Part shown: positions 1-13,500 of the stretch, piece by piece
How the letters are laid out: the number at the start of each line of letters is the position of its first letter
Numbering within the stretch: position 1 is the stretch's first letter
From: Ursus arctos
Taxonomy: Eukaryota; Chordata; Mammalia; Carnivora; Ursidae
NCBI RefSeq assembly: GCF_023065955.2
Contig: NW_026622886.1
Coordinates: 11,418,001 to 11,482,000, forward strand
Direction: 5' to 3'
DNA: 64,000 nt
The notes under the pieces: generated by a model
What the model was told of the DNA's origin: nothing
Database searches by the model: none
What the model saw: only the letters and a program-made list of their open reading frames with translations
Position numbers and translations under genes: made by a program

Positions 1-47
1 AAATTTTTTAAGCAGTGAAATCAGGAATTTAAAAAGTTCTCAGTAAA

Positions 48-240
48 GGGGCGCCTAGGTGGCTCAGTTGGTTAAGCATCAGACTCTTGATTTCAGCTTA
101 GGTCACGATCTCAAGGTCTTGAGATAGAGTAGAGGCTCCTCGCTCAGTGGGGAGTCTGCCTCTCTCTCTCTGCCCCTCCCCTGACTTGCACACTCACACA
201 TGTGCACTCTAAAATAAACAGATAAATCTTAAAAAAAAAA
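48..240 (+). mobile_element. CAN-SINE (SINEC), antisense in HCFC2 intron
   Basis: A tRNA-derived head (GGGGCGCCTAGGTGGCTCAG) leads to a CT-rich stretch and a poly-A tail. It is flanked by target-site copies AAAAAGTTCTCAGTAA at 31-46 and 241-256. Confidence 0.95.
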
Positions 241-589
241 AAAAAGTTCTCAGTAAGAAAAAATGTTCCATTCTCTAAACACACCAGGTAACAAAATTAG
301 AGATATTTCAAAAAATCCTTATCTGTACTAGCCAGACCATATTATTTATGACTTAAAATCCAGCCCAGTGATTGTATAAGGTTTTTTAAGTGACCTGCTT
401 GTGATATATTCCATAAAAAGTGCCTTACAAGAGAATACAAGATAATTAGGCATATAGATAGAATTCTCAGTTATAGATTGTGAGCAGATCTCAATTTCTT
501 GCATTCAAGTGACTTGAATCAGGATTATAAAAAAAGATCTCATTCATGAAACTTACAACTCACAGTGTAGGAAATGTATCAATAGCTAC

Positions 590-727
590 CTTTGAGATGC
601 TTTGCTTTCCTTTTGGCAGCAAATAAAACTGGCTCACCAAAGCTGTATTATTTTTAAAAATTCCTACATCACACCACTGTCGTTCTCCTGCTTTCATTGT
701 GGCCGCTGGATTTGAAGGAGTCTCTTT
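590..727 (-). CDS. HCFC2: HCFC2 coding exon 13, last exon in window
   Basis: A 138-nt exon, residues 581-626: [20 protein letters not shown], then [20 protein letters not shown] and KQSISK. The [10 protein letters not shown] stretch begins the C-terminal FN3 region that HCF proteins use for self-association. The acceptor is AAATTAG|AAAGAG and the donor is TCAAAG|GTAGCT. Remaining exons lie left of position 1. Confidence 0.95.
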
Positions 728-3700
728 CTAATTTCAGAGAAAGAAAAATTTATCAGGATTCTTACTGGGCATATAAGAAACCTCAAGATTTAATAAATCC
801 ATGCAGTGATCTACAAGTAGGTATATGGGTAAACACCACAACATTAAAAGCTCATAAGTAAATAAACTCTTAACAGATTAGGTCAACTGACAGTGAAACA
901 GGGACGCCAACTCAAACACAGGGAGTGACGGGCATTCTCCAGGTCAGTAGCTCTGCACTACCCACCTAGCTGGAGTTAGCATGCTTTCCAATCAGTGGTA
1001 TGTTAAAATGCCAGCTGTTTTATAGAACACTGTCATTTCAGAGACCCTCTCAGAAAATGTAATCCCTTTAGTGTGACATTATACCTTGCTCCAAAAGGAG
1101 CAAATAAGAAAAAAATTCATTCCAAGCTGGCTTATTTCTAGATTCAAAAACAACTAGCAGAAATTCAGTGATCTTTGTACTTGAAATACCTGTGATTCTC
1201 CAAACCTAAAAGGAGAAAAAATGTTCAAAACTAAAATGCAATTTGAATATACTTTAGTGAAGTATATACTTAAGAGGAGCAGATTAAACAGTTTCACATT
1301 TTTTACCTTGCTTTAAAACAAATAAACTCCCTCTACCTTAAGCTACTTTTAGTGATAAGTGAATTATACTTATCCCTGGAACTAACCTTTTTAAGCCATC
1401 TTCTTTATAAATGAGACACTGTTTCCAGAAGCTCAAAACAAATGTGCACTTCAGTTATTTATTTCTGTCTTAAATATATAACAGCAGAGGTACATGCTTA
1501 TAATTCACATTATTGGTTATTTAGGCCATCACACATGACAAAGTGAGCTAACTAGGAAAGTCTTTAAGGTTTTTTTTTTTTTTAAAGGAATATCTTTAAA
1601 CTTGTTTTCATTTTTAAAGTTGTAAAAACTCTCTTCAACAACTTTTATAAAACAACTGGCTCCAACTGAAATAACAAATACCATTCTGGCTGATGTGTTG
1701 CAAAATACATTTAGGAGAAAAAAGTTCCCTTTAATAAGTCTTCCCTGAGAAGAGTCTAAGAACTCCAGGACTTAACAATCTGGAAAGGTGAAAGCTGATG
1801 AAGGTAAATATATGATCAAAATTCATAAAATTGAGAGAAGACTAAAACTACCGACAATTCCTGAAGATTCTAAGAGGTAAATATTAGGTCAGATAAAAAC
1901 TCTCGCTCATAGCAATAAAGTTGAAATGGCTGATAATTTTAAAATAAATTAAAAAGTATATACACACACATGCACACACACATACGTATTATCCTTATAT
2001 CTACCTCATTAAGACAATCGTGGTATATTTGTGAGGCACAAACCTAGCATTTTAAGTTTGGTGCCATGCACCAATTCTGGCCTTTCATAAAACAACTCAA
2101 TGTCAGAGATTACTGATCTACCCTATAGGTATGTCTAACCCAATATTGCAATATTCTGCTGTTCTCCCAATAAGTAGCTACCAATAGAGCCATTGAAGTT
2201 TTATATTCTGTAATATGTCTTTTTATTCTTTAAGCCATTAATGTAATTTACATATATACATATATATGTACACATACACTCTATTTCTATATAAAATATT
2301 GTACAGTACTATACAGAACTACTGAAGGCCCAGAGAGGTAAGTAAAAATTATCTGTGGCCGCACAGCCTGCAGAACGTCATCTAGCATTGTAATGAGTAT
2401 GTGCATGGACTCACATGCGAGTGAGAATGTATGTATTGTGTGTATCTTTTAATAAAATTGGGATATATATATATATATATGTTATTTTTTATGCAGCTTT
2501 TTTCACTTAACATTATACTGTAAACATTTTTCTATTCAAGCCTTCATTTCTCAATCTTTGGCAAGTCATTACTAGAGGACACCTAAGAATCTTTTCATGA
2601 GTTTACGCTGGAGCTGCCCAGCACTCCACCTGTAAACACACGTGATCTTTAGGTCATGTACTTACAGAAAACGGCATCGCTGTAGCATGTGCTTCTACAC
2701 GGCTGATCTTAGTTGCAGGCAGTGCACATGCTTCATCCACTAAAAACCAAACAATTCATCATGTAAGACTTATGTAATCACTTAGCAAACAGACACATCA
2801 AAATATAATTTATAAGCATACAAAAAATAGCCAGAGGGAGAAAAGCACAATAATTAGAAATACGGACCCTCTAACTCAAACTAATTCACAAAGTTCATTT
2901 CTCGAGGGTTTGATGACTAGCTAGAACTTCAGAGAATGTTTACCAAAGATGAAACACAAGTCCTATTGCAAAAGAATGAAATGAGAACTTACAAAATCAG
3001 AAATCAAGCTGGGGGAATTATTACTCTATAATTTAAAAAATGAATCTTTTCTATGGGAAAAAAATTTGCTGAATATATTCACGGAAGGAAAAATACATTC
3101 CGAATGTATTTCAGTGTGTGCTGATTTAAATATTTTATGGAAGGCAGCAGAGTATATTGTATAATAATTTTAATTGAAATGTTTTATCTGTTTATATATG
3201 ATTCAATCCAAGATGAAATGCAATTCCCATCTAAACAAATAAGTTTGATGAATTTATATACAAAAATGGTTCAAAATACAGTATGCGAAACACATTTCAA
3301 ACCTTCAGATTTGGTACTGAATGTTGTTAGTGAAGTTTCATCTTTAACAACTGCCCCATTTGTACTGGATGATTCAGTTTTAATGGTCTGCTGGGTTACC
3401 ATAGTTTGTGCGCTGGAAACAGAACTGGATACAGAAGGTTCAGGGATTACTGTTCTTAAGTCCAGGCAACTACTTAGAACACCTATATTTGCTGAAGTAT
3501 GAGGACCTAAAATTAAAGTGAAAAGATCAATTATTAACATAATGCCTGCAATAAGTGTGCCATCTTAAGGTTCTCATCATACAACTCTTGTTATTTTCAA
3601 TTTTAAAATCATAAACATGAGTACTGTACATGTCATTCATATGAATTAACCACCAGGCATAAAATGTTTAGAAAAATAAAGTGCACTACACATATAGCAG

Positions 3701-6700
3701 ACGTCCAACTTCTCAGCTGCTTCTTCCACTCTAACACTGAAGCATTGTTCTCTCCTAAATCATAGATCAAATGCCCTGCTTCCCATTTTAAGGAAAAATA
3801 CAGAAGCAATCAGGCATGAATGCCATCAATTTTCTGCCTTCTCCTGCCCTAAACTAGAAATGTATTTGTGATTGTGCCCATCCTTTCTGTCTTCTCTTCC
3901 ATTTCAGAGGATGAACTGACCTCTCTCCTGAGGAAGGATAATCTACCCTCCTGTGCTCTTGGACCCATTCCTTCCCCGTATTTTGGGACCTTCTTTCATC
4001 AATCATTCCTTTCTCTTCAGGGTTTTCAGATTCTTTTTCATTAGTTTTTGGCCATTGATCCACAAACATTAACAAGCCTCTCAAGTAAACAAATATGCAT
4101 CTTCTTTGACCCCACAAATCTCCTCCAGTTACCTTTGCCCCTCACTAATTCCCTTCAGAGCAGTCTCTACTTCCTTGACCTCCTCAAACGTGGTTTCTAG
4201 CCTGCTAATCTAATGAAATGGCTCTGGCAAATGTCAATGATTTCTAAGGGATGCCTTTCGAATTCCATTTACTTGACCTTTCTGCAACGTAAACAATGCT
4301 GACCGCATACTCCTTTTTGAAGCCGTTTCTATGACTTATAATTACTCATTCCACAATACTGAAGATTTACTATTCACCAGATATTATGCTTCTTTCTACA
4401 GTGTTGAAGCAAAGCAAGCATGGTTAATATCTCAAGTTATAATCATGTGGTAGAGAGAGACATGCATACCCAATAAATATATATAGTCACAAACTGTGAT
4501 GCCCAGAAAAAATAGGACACCAATCTCTTTGGTTCTTTTCTTGACCTTCTAGGAACCACTTTTCAATCTCTTTAGCTGGTTTCTTCTTTTCAAATGACTC
4601 TTTAAATGCAGGTGTTCCCAAGTCCTCTCTTTTCTCCATCTACATATTTTCCTATGCTTTAACTACCCTTCACAAATCATACATCTCTCAAATCCATATG
4701 TCCTGGGCATTGTGCCAGGTGCTAGGAATCTCACAAGTCAGACAAGGTCCCTGCTGTTGTGGAGCTTATCTTTTAGATACCCTTAACTTTTACATTTTAC
4801 TTCCAGCCAAAACTACTACCTAGACTCTACACCTAAGTATCCAACTGCCCATTAGAAATCTTTACCAATATGTTCTTCAAGTGCCTCAAAAACACTAAGT
4901 TCAAAGATGAACTCACCTTTTACCCAAGTCTGTTCTTGCTCCTATATTTCATATCTTGATGAAGACTATCATCATCCATTGAATTTCCAACCCAAAAAAC
5001 TGGGAGTCATGGTCAACTCATTTTTATTTCTCATATCCAACCAGTTTCCAAGGCTAATAATGGATCCTAGCTTCTAAAATGTGAAAAATGACATAGTCTC
5101 TCCTCTCCACCCTACCCACTGCTTTAGTCTCTGTGTCTCTTGCAGTCCTAAAAGAATACCCTAACAGGTCTCCCAATCATTTCCTACTATAATTCTTCTG
5201 ATGGTGAGGCCATAGTGTTCTTTCCAAACAACAACTAATCATGTCACTCTTCCACTTTTGAAACATACCAGCTACTCTAACCTACAGAGAAAAAGTCCAA
5301 TTTCCTCTTGTTAACCTGACATTGGGCAGCCATTCATTCACATATTTGAATGTCTACGATCTACCAGATACTGTCATTGTACAACCACTCTGGTTTTCCC
5401 ATTTGCCTAGTACTAATTTTATCCAAACTGCCTTACAACATAGGATTTAGAGTGCATTAAGATTCTGAAATCTCAAAGCTCCTATTTGTTTTCAAGAATA
5501 TAAACTTCTTTATAGGACAGACATAGAAAATCACTATAAGAAAGAAAAATAGGGGCACCTGGGTGGCTCAGTTGGTTAAGTGTCTGCCTTAGGCTCAGGT
5601 CATGATCCCAGGGTCATAGGATCGAGCCCCACATCAGGCTCCCTGCTCAGAGGGAAGCCTGTTTCTCCACCCCCCCCCCCAACCAACCTGCCATTCTCCT
5701 CCTGTGCTCTCTCTCCCTGTCAAATAAATAAATAAAATCTCAAAAAAAAAAAAAAAAAAAAAGACAGAAATATAAGCTGCAGCCCAGGAACAGGCTAATT
5801 TTGACCAAATGATTCTAATGGGTATTAAGAGGGCACATACTGCATGGAGCACTGGGTGTTATACGCAAACAATGAATCATGGAACACTACATCAAAAATT
5901 AATGATGTACTGTATGGTGACTAACATAACATAATAAAATATTTTTAAAAAATCAAGAAAACAAAAGTGTCCTCCTTTTCCACATGTAATGAAATGAGGA
6001 AAAATTACAGGAAATTGTTTTCCTTGAATACTTTTATCTACCATGAACTCATAAAGAAAAAACGGAAATAAAAATAATATTCAACTTGTTAAGCTTGCAT
6101 CACTGAAGAGGATTTAGATTTATATCAGCTGTCATGATTTTTTCAAATTAAAAATACAGTTACATGTTTCTATGTTACAGACATATCAGAATGAGATTTA
6201 TAAAATAATTTTAGATATTGAAATCAGGCACAATGCTTAATGTATCTCAAGTGGTATGAGAACATTCAAATGAATTCATTTTAAATATAAGGTTCACTGA
6301 ATTACAAGCTGTCCCATGAATGTAATCAACAGTTCTCATAAATGAACTACCTTTCTGAGGATAATCCAGTCACTTGCTAAACAAGTATTTACTAACTGAC
6401 TACTATTAACCAGGCATGGATCCAGGTGCTGAGGAAATAGAAATGAACAAGAAAATCCCTGCCCAAAATAAATAATTTCTGATAGTTCTAAGTGCTAAGA
6501 AAATACAGTAATGGGAGAGGGACACTGCAACACTGGCCAACCTCTAATGTCATATAAGAGCTTGCCTCATCTGAATTCCATAGCTCGTAACTAAGTGTTA
6601 CTATTCAGGTAAGTGCTTCCTTGGTATCTTGACATCGCTCAAACTAGGGTCAATATGGCAGGCTAATTATGATTTTGAAAATGGATCAAAACCATAGAAC

Positions 6701-9700
6701 ATTTACTTTTCCAAAGACTAAAATTCCCTACTATTATAAAAAGTTTTAGCTTTATTTAAAATGCCATCCTCATACCTTCATTTTTCCTTAGTACGTCCAC
6801 GACACAACTATTATGATTAGAAGCATTAGTTGCCAAAGATGAATGTAAAGTGGCATTAGAATCAGTTGATGCTTTGAGATCTGGTCTGTTTTTCACAGAA
6901 GTTCCTTTCATAGCTGTATGTTCGGTTTTTGTATTGTTCACTGTATCACTGATCTATAAGAAATAAATAGTTTATTGTAGCAAGCAATGTTCAATTGAAT
7001 AAAAATACATGTAAAAAACAAGCATAATAATTTACAACTTAAATGGTTTCGAAAATAAATTTACCAAGATATAAAACAGTTTAAATTATATTCTTAATTT
7101 GTATAGGATTATTCTTTAAATTTTACAATAGTTTAAGAAAACAATTCCTTCACTTAATCTCCATTCTCAAAAGATCAGTTCTGAAGGGGAACGGGAGGGT
7201 ATATTCTGAGGGAAAAAAAACGCTATATTTTTATAAGTGGTAGTTAGTATTCAAGTAAATATGCATGTAACACAGGAGACAATACCAAAGCTACCGAGTT
7301 TAACATTTTTGTCAAATTTTCTTAAGAAGGTCAATATGGATATTAAAGATCTGATGACTCCTAAAACTAAAATCTCAGTTCAAGCAAATGAACTGTTCTG
7401 TATGAGTTTTCCAACGAGAGATCAAGATTTAATACATACACATATCAATATTCTTTACCATTAAACATTTTAGATAGGAATCTTTCTAATTCTGTTTTTC
7501 TTTGTCTTCTTATGCACACTATAATGAATATATTTGAACTTTCTGATAATTCAAGTCGTCAATGTGAATACCAGCTACTATATAGCAATACCTATGGGTC
7601 TACCGCACCACAAAAGTGATCTGGCTTCATTCAAAAACCCCAATATTGTTGCCCCTTTTTACTTAGCTGTTTTTTGTTACTTTTCTGTCTCCATCTTGAT
7701 TGTTAAATATAACTCTATAGTCAGTTATAACTTCTTATGGCCCTAAAGATACTTCTCCATCACAGTCATGTTCAGAACACATGCGCTTATACCTACACAT
7801 CATTGTCCTTGAAAAGAATCTACCGTATATTTAGATAGCGGCTTGCCATACAAAACCAGTGTAAATCCTAGTAAGCTTATTCATCAGTCTCTACAAGTAC
7901 CTATTGTGAAGCACTTCATAAACAAGAAGGAACCTCACAAACATCAGTGCTCAATTTAGCAACTCATATTCTCTGGTCCACAAAGTACATGGTAAAGAAA
8001 TATATTTCATATCCATTTTCGAAGTATTAGTTGAAATTTAAAATGAGTGTGTATGACATTAAAAAATGTCAAAAGACAGATTTCAAGATACAGTATAAAT
8101 TATAAGGGATTAACCTCTGATGCTATGTGTAATGAGGGTAGACTTCAATTTCTCGCTTAGGGGTTCTTCATTTTGGCTACTATCATAGTGATCCATGGAG
8201 CGTCCCTTTAAAACCACAGTTATCTGCACATCATCCTAAAGATTCTGCATCACTAAATCTCGGGAAAGGCTGGGATTCTGTGTATGTTTGTTTTTTAATC
8301 TCAGAGGTGATTCTAATATGCAGCCAGGGTTGAGAACCTCTGCCCTAGGGTAATATGCTAAAAATATGAATAAAAATTGGGACTCTAACCTTAAACATTC
8401 ATTTGTCACCATAAATTTTTTTTAACTTACGCTGTTAGGAATGGTGCTATTACTGCCTTGTCTGTGAGGGTCCATTCTGACTCCTGCAGGAATAAGAAAG
8501 TTCAGACTGACATGCTCTAAATTAGCTTCAATACAATATATTACAATCAAGTATTTCCAGAAGTTAGGTATTAAAGGTTAAAAAGTATCTTTATCAAAGT
8601 TAATCTATTTTCTTAATAGTTTGCTTAATAGTTGACTAAAATCCTTTCTAAAAGAACATGTAAAATTAAAAGTGTTTTTACTTTCCAAGTGCCTGTTACT
8701 GTATGAAATACTTTTGAAAAAAGCTGAAATATTTATGAAAGCTAATTAAAACCATCTCCCGAAGTCAGGCAGCATGTCAAATTAAGAAAGTACATCAGAA
8801 TGAACTGCAGAACAAGCACTGTATCCCACATGTCTACGCATTCTACCACGTCATAATGATAAGACAGCCAAGCTTCAGAGTTGAAATGCAATGTATTTGA
8901 TTAACCCGGCAGGAAACATCATATCATAAAATTTTTAAAACTAGGGCATAATTACTGGTTTTCCTGCAGTAACTTTTTAAAAAAGCATATGAGCATGCAT
9001 GTTTTAAGGTGAAAATTATGTTACCTTGCATATTTGGTGCTGCTGAAGACTCTGACGATGCAGCTTGGTACGGCAAGTCTGTATTCAGCTGCAAAAGATA
9101 GCCCTCAACTGTAGGCACTTCATCCCATTTGACATGGAAAGAGTTGGTAGTGGCTTTGATTAGTTGTACTTGTGATGGTGCCGGTGGTTTCTCTAAAGAA
9201 CAATATTGATATTATACATTGATATTTCAAATGTATCAAAAATATTCCCTATATAGTTTGTGTGGGCCTAGGGTCCTGAAACATCAGCAATGAGGATTTC
9301 AACGGTTTACCAAGAGGGAGAAAATTTACTCAGATAAACATAGCTATCATAGGTCAAATGAAAACAGTTTGGGGTTCTGATTCTATTTATTTATTTAATT
9401 ATTTATACAAATAGCTCTACACACAAAACAATCCAGTTCCAAGCTATTTGTCATCAGAATCAGATTAAACATTTCTATGTTTAATCATAGAAGTGCAAGG
9501 GAGTGGGGGGAAGCAAGTATTTTATAGTTATACCTACATTATTTTACCTTCTTTGTAAGTTTTTAATTTTATGAGGCAATTTTCAGCCAATAGCATACAT
9601 GTCAGAAATACTGTTAATGTTAGCAAAGATGATTTGGACATGATATTTTGGGAAAATGTAACTTCTTCAAGTTAATATCCTCTTATCAAAACTTGTACTA

Positions 9701-10530
9701 CCCCAAACAAGGAATTACTTTGGTATAAAATACTACCAACATTTCCAAAACAAATAGCAATCGCAGACTTTTAGAACTCGGAAAAAGAACCTGAGATTAT
9801 TTCTACAATACCCTTGTCCTCTTTTTGTTTACCTACCAATTCAGGGAACTCACAATTCTTGAAGGAGTACATTCCATCTTTAGACAGTTACATAAGAAAA
9901 TGTATTCTTCTAGTGAATTGATATCTATAAGCTACAATTTAATCTTTATAGAACAAGTCTAATACCTATCTTTTTGTATCTTTTAGAGAAGCGGTCAGCA
10001 AACTGGCTGGCTTATGGGCTGTTTTTGTAAATAAAGTTTTATTGAAACAAAGCTATGCTCATTTGTTTATGTATTAGTTATGACTGCGTTCATTCTACAG
10101 CAGCAGAATTGCAGAGTTATAATAGAGACCATACAGCCTGCAAAGCCTAAAATATTTACTATCTAGCCCTTTACAGAAAAATTTGAAGACCGTGTTTTAG
10201 AGGATAAGTAAACCTAGTACCTCCAACTATTCCCCATGTAGATTTCTCCATAATCCTATTCACAATCCAGTTTATTTACATGTCTTAAAGTAAGACAACC
10301 CATACAAGCAAATAATAAGAAGACAAGTCCAAGAGGTACATCACCCACATAATAGAAGTTACATGAAGAGGAAATAGAGAAAACAGAAGGGTATAAACCA
10401 ATGAAATAAATCAATTCCCAGAACTGAAGAACATGAGATTCCAGACTGAAAGGGCCCACTAAGTACTCAACACAATGGGTTAAAAATAGATGCACAAGCA
10501 CATCACCATGAAATTTAAGACAGTGGGGAC

Positions 10531-10566
<36 letters not shown>

Positions 10567-13500
10567 AAAGCTATCAAGGGTGAGGGGGAAGGTCACATTT
10601 AAAAAGAACAAAAATCACAAGTGGTTTGGGTTTCTCAACAAAAAAACTAGAAGCTTGAATACGGTATAACAATGCTTTCAAAATTCTGAAGGGTAATGAC
10701 TTCCAATGTAGAATTCTATTTCCATGCAAATGGCCAATTAAGTGGAAGAAAGACTGAACAAATCTCCAAACAATGAGAAATCTCAAAATAAATTTATCAC
10801 CTATGCACCCTTTTCCTGGGATGTGTTCCACAAAAAATGAAAAAGTAAACTAAGAAAGGGAAAAATATGGGATCCAGGAAACGGGGAATCCGGCACAGGT
10901 GAGAGGCAAAAGATATCCCCAGGAAGATGATGAAGGGAGACTCCAAGATGATAGCTGGACTCGATTTGTGGAGGACAGCCATCCCAGATTGGAGCAGGAG
11001 AAATTTCTTCAAGACGATGAAATTTGATAGAATATCTGATGCATCTAACCATAATGAGAGAAGATTTAAACAAATAACAGAGTATGGATTGAATTAGTGG
11101 TAGATACATGCAAATCTAAAACAAACAAAAGTGACAATTATTAATCCATGGCAAATAAAAAATTGTGCGAGAAAAGTATCACAATATTCTACATGGCTCA
11201 CCTGTGAACAGTGTTTATATGGTCATAATGTAAACAATAAAAATCGAACAAAATTATGGTCTAACCATATTGAGAGAATGAGGGTAGGAAAGGCGTATAG
11301 GAGAGAGGCGAGGAATGATGGGAAGAAGAGATAAATCCTTAATTTCCATAGTAGAAAGTGAGCATTTTATGCCTAAACATCAAAGTAACTATATATTCAT
11401 GTTATATGGAAATATGGAAGTAAATACCAAAAGAACTGTTTAACAGAGTTGAAAGCAGATGCTTGTGAAGCAAGGAAAATGAGAGGAAGGTTGGAGCAAA
11501 GGACTGCTGTTTTTCATACAAAGCTTTACGGAATTAATCACTCTTTTAAATACTAACAAATTCACAAAGATTAACTAAAAGTGAAAAAAGGCAAGATGAA
11601 GAGCCCTCATTTCCCCAATCCCCAAATTCATGCCAACTTATCAAGAGGAGAAGCAAAATCTAAATTTTGACCTTATGATAGTGACCACAATTATTTTTAG
11701 ATAGATATGCATGTCTAAAGAAAAGGTTTATGGAAAAACTGGCCACTCAGAGTCAGTAATTTTTAACCTTTTAAAGTCACAGATCCCTTAGACAATCTGT
11801 TGAAAGTGATGCATTCGCTGCCAAGAAAAATTTATACACACATTTTTCTTCCAATCTCAGAGGCTGAAGTTTATCCTTGGACTTCAGGCAATAACTCCCA
11901 ATTTCAAAGATGCATCAGTAAGTTGGATTTTCTATATTTCTTTCCTGCTTGCTAGTATGTGCTTCTTCCATAGAAAATATTTACTCCCTTAGTTGTTCCA
12001 TTTATTATTTTTTCAATTATCTTAATTTTAAAATTAAACTGCTTTTATATTACCAAAGCAAAACATGCCTCTGTAGAAAATACAGATGAGAGAAAAACCT
12101 TTCAGAAAATGTTGACTCTCACCTTTTAGATAACACTTTGGTACACAATGTACCAGATTTTACTTTTTATACACTTAAAAGACAGTGGAATCATAGGTAT
12201 GTTTTATAATCTGCTTTACTCATGTAACAACACACATTACATCTCCAGATCTGATTTCTTGACTGACCTCCAGATTTCTTTATTCATCAACTACGTATTT
12301 GGTCTCCTTATTCAAACCTAGCATAGTCTAAATGAAACTCTTCATTTTCTCCATAAACTGGTTTTCTCCTCAGTCTTCCCCATCCCAGTAAATGGAAATA
12401 CCATCAAGTTATTCAAGCTAAAGACTTCATCCTCCGTTCCTCTCTTTGTGCCACACGCCACACCCAATTCATCAACCAGTTCTGTCAACAAGAACTCCAA
12501 AACATCCAGAATTCATCCACTTCTCCCCATCTTCACTGGCACCACTGTAGTCTAAGACTTCTCTGACTCCTGTGAAAGCCTCTTAACTGGTCTCCTGTGC
12601 GCACTTTTGCCCACCTACAATTTATTTTCCACACAACTGCACTGCCCATTCCAAAACGTACATCCGATCACGACACATCTCTCCTCCCAACTAATAAACT
12701 ACCCTCGTACTTTATAAACAACCTAAACTCTACCAAGATGTGCGAGGCCTTATGATCTGTCCTGCTGTCACTTCTCTAACCTCCACTCCTACGCTCTCCT
12801 CTTCCATTCAGCTCAAATCTGTTCCCAAATGTGCCAAGTATTCCTATCTCAGGGCCCTTATACTTGCTGTTCACTCTTGCTACAGTGTTTCTCCCACAGC
12901 CTTTTCCACGGACAGCATCTCCCTCCATTTGGATTATATCCCAAATGCCGTCTCATACTTTTCTAACTACCCACTTTGAAGTTAACCCCACTTCCCCATT
13001 CCAGTACGTCCCATGACTATCCCACTGGTCTATCTTACTACCTTCACACGCTTACCAGAAACGGAACTTATTTTATTACTTTGTCTGATTAGTGTCCATC
13101 ATCCTACTGCCCTCATACTAAGAATATAAGTTCTTTGACATTAGGGACATTATCAGTCCCTTTCACTGCTGTAGCATTTCACTTCTCAGCATGTAAAACA
13201 ATTTAGAACAATTCCTGACAGACAGGTGTCAGTCAATAAATATTTATTGAAAAATGGATGAGTTTGATATTTAAAAATTTTTAGTGTTGTAATACTTTTA
13301 TAAAAATCTTTTTGGGGGTACCTACGTGGTTCAGTTGGTTGGGCATCTGACTCTTGATTTTGGCTTGGGTAGTGATCTTAGGGTCGTGGGATTGAGCCCC
13401 ACCTCGGGCTCCATGCTCAGCCGAGAGGCTGCTTGGGATTCTCTCTCTCTCTCTCTCCCTCTAACTGCCCCCCTCCCATGCTCTCTCATGTACTCTCTCT

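Noticed and set aside
3137..3502. 121-codon plus-strand frame
   Set aside because: It is the antisense shadow of HCFC2 exon 11.
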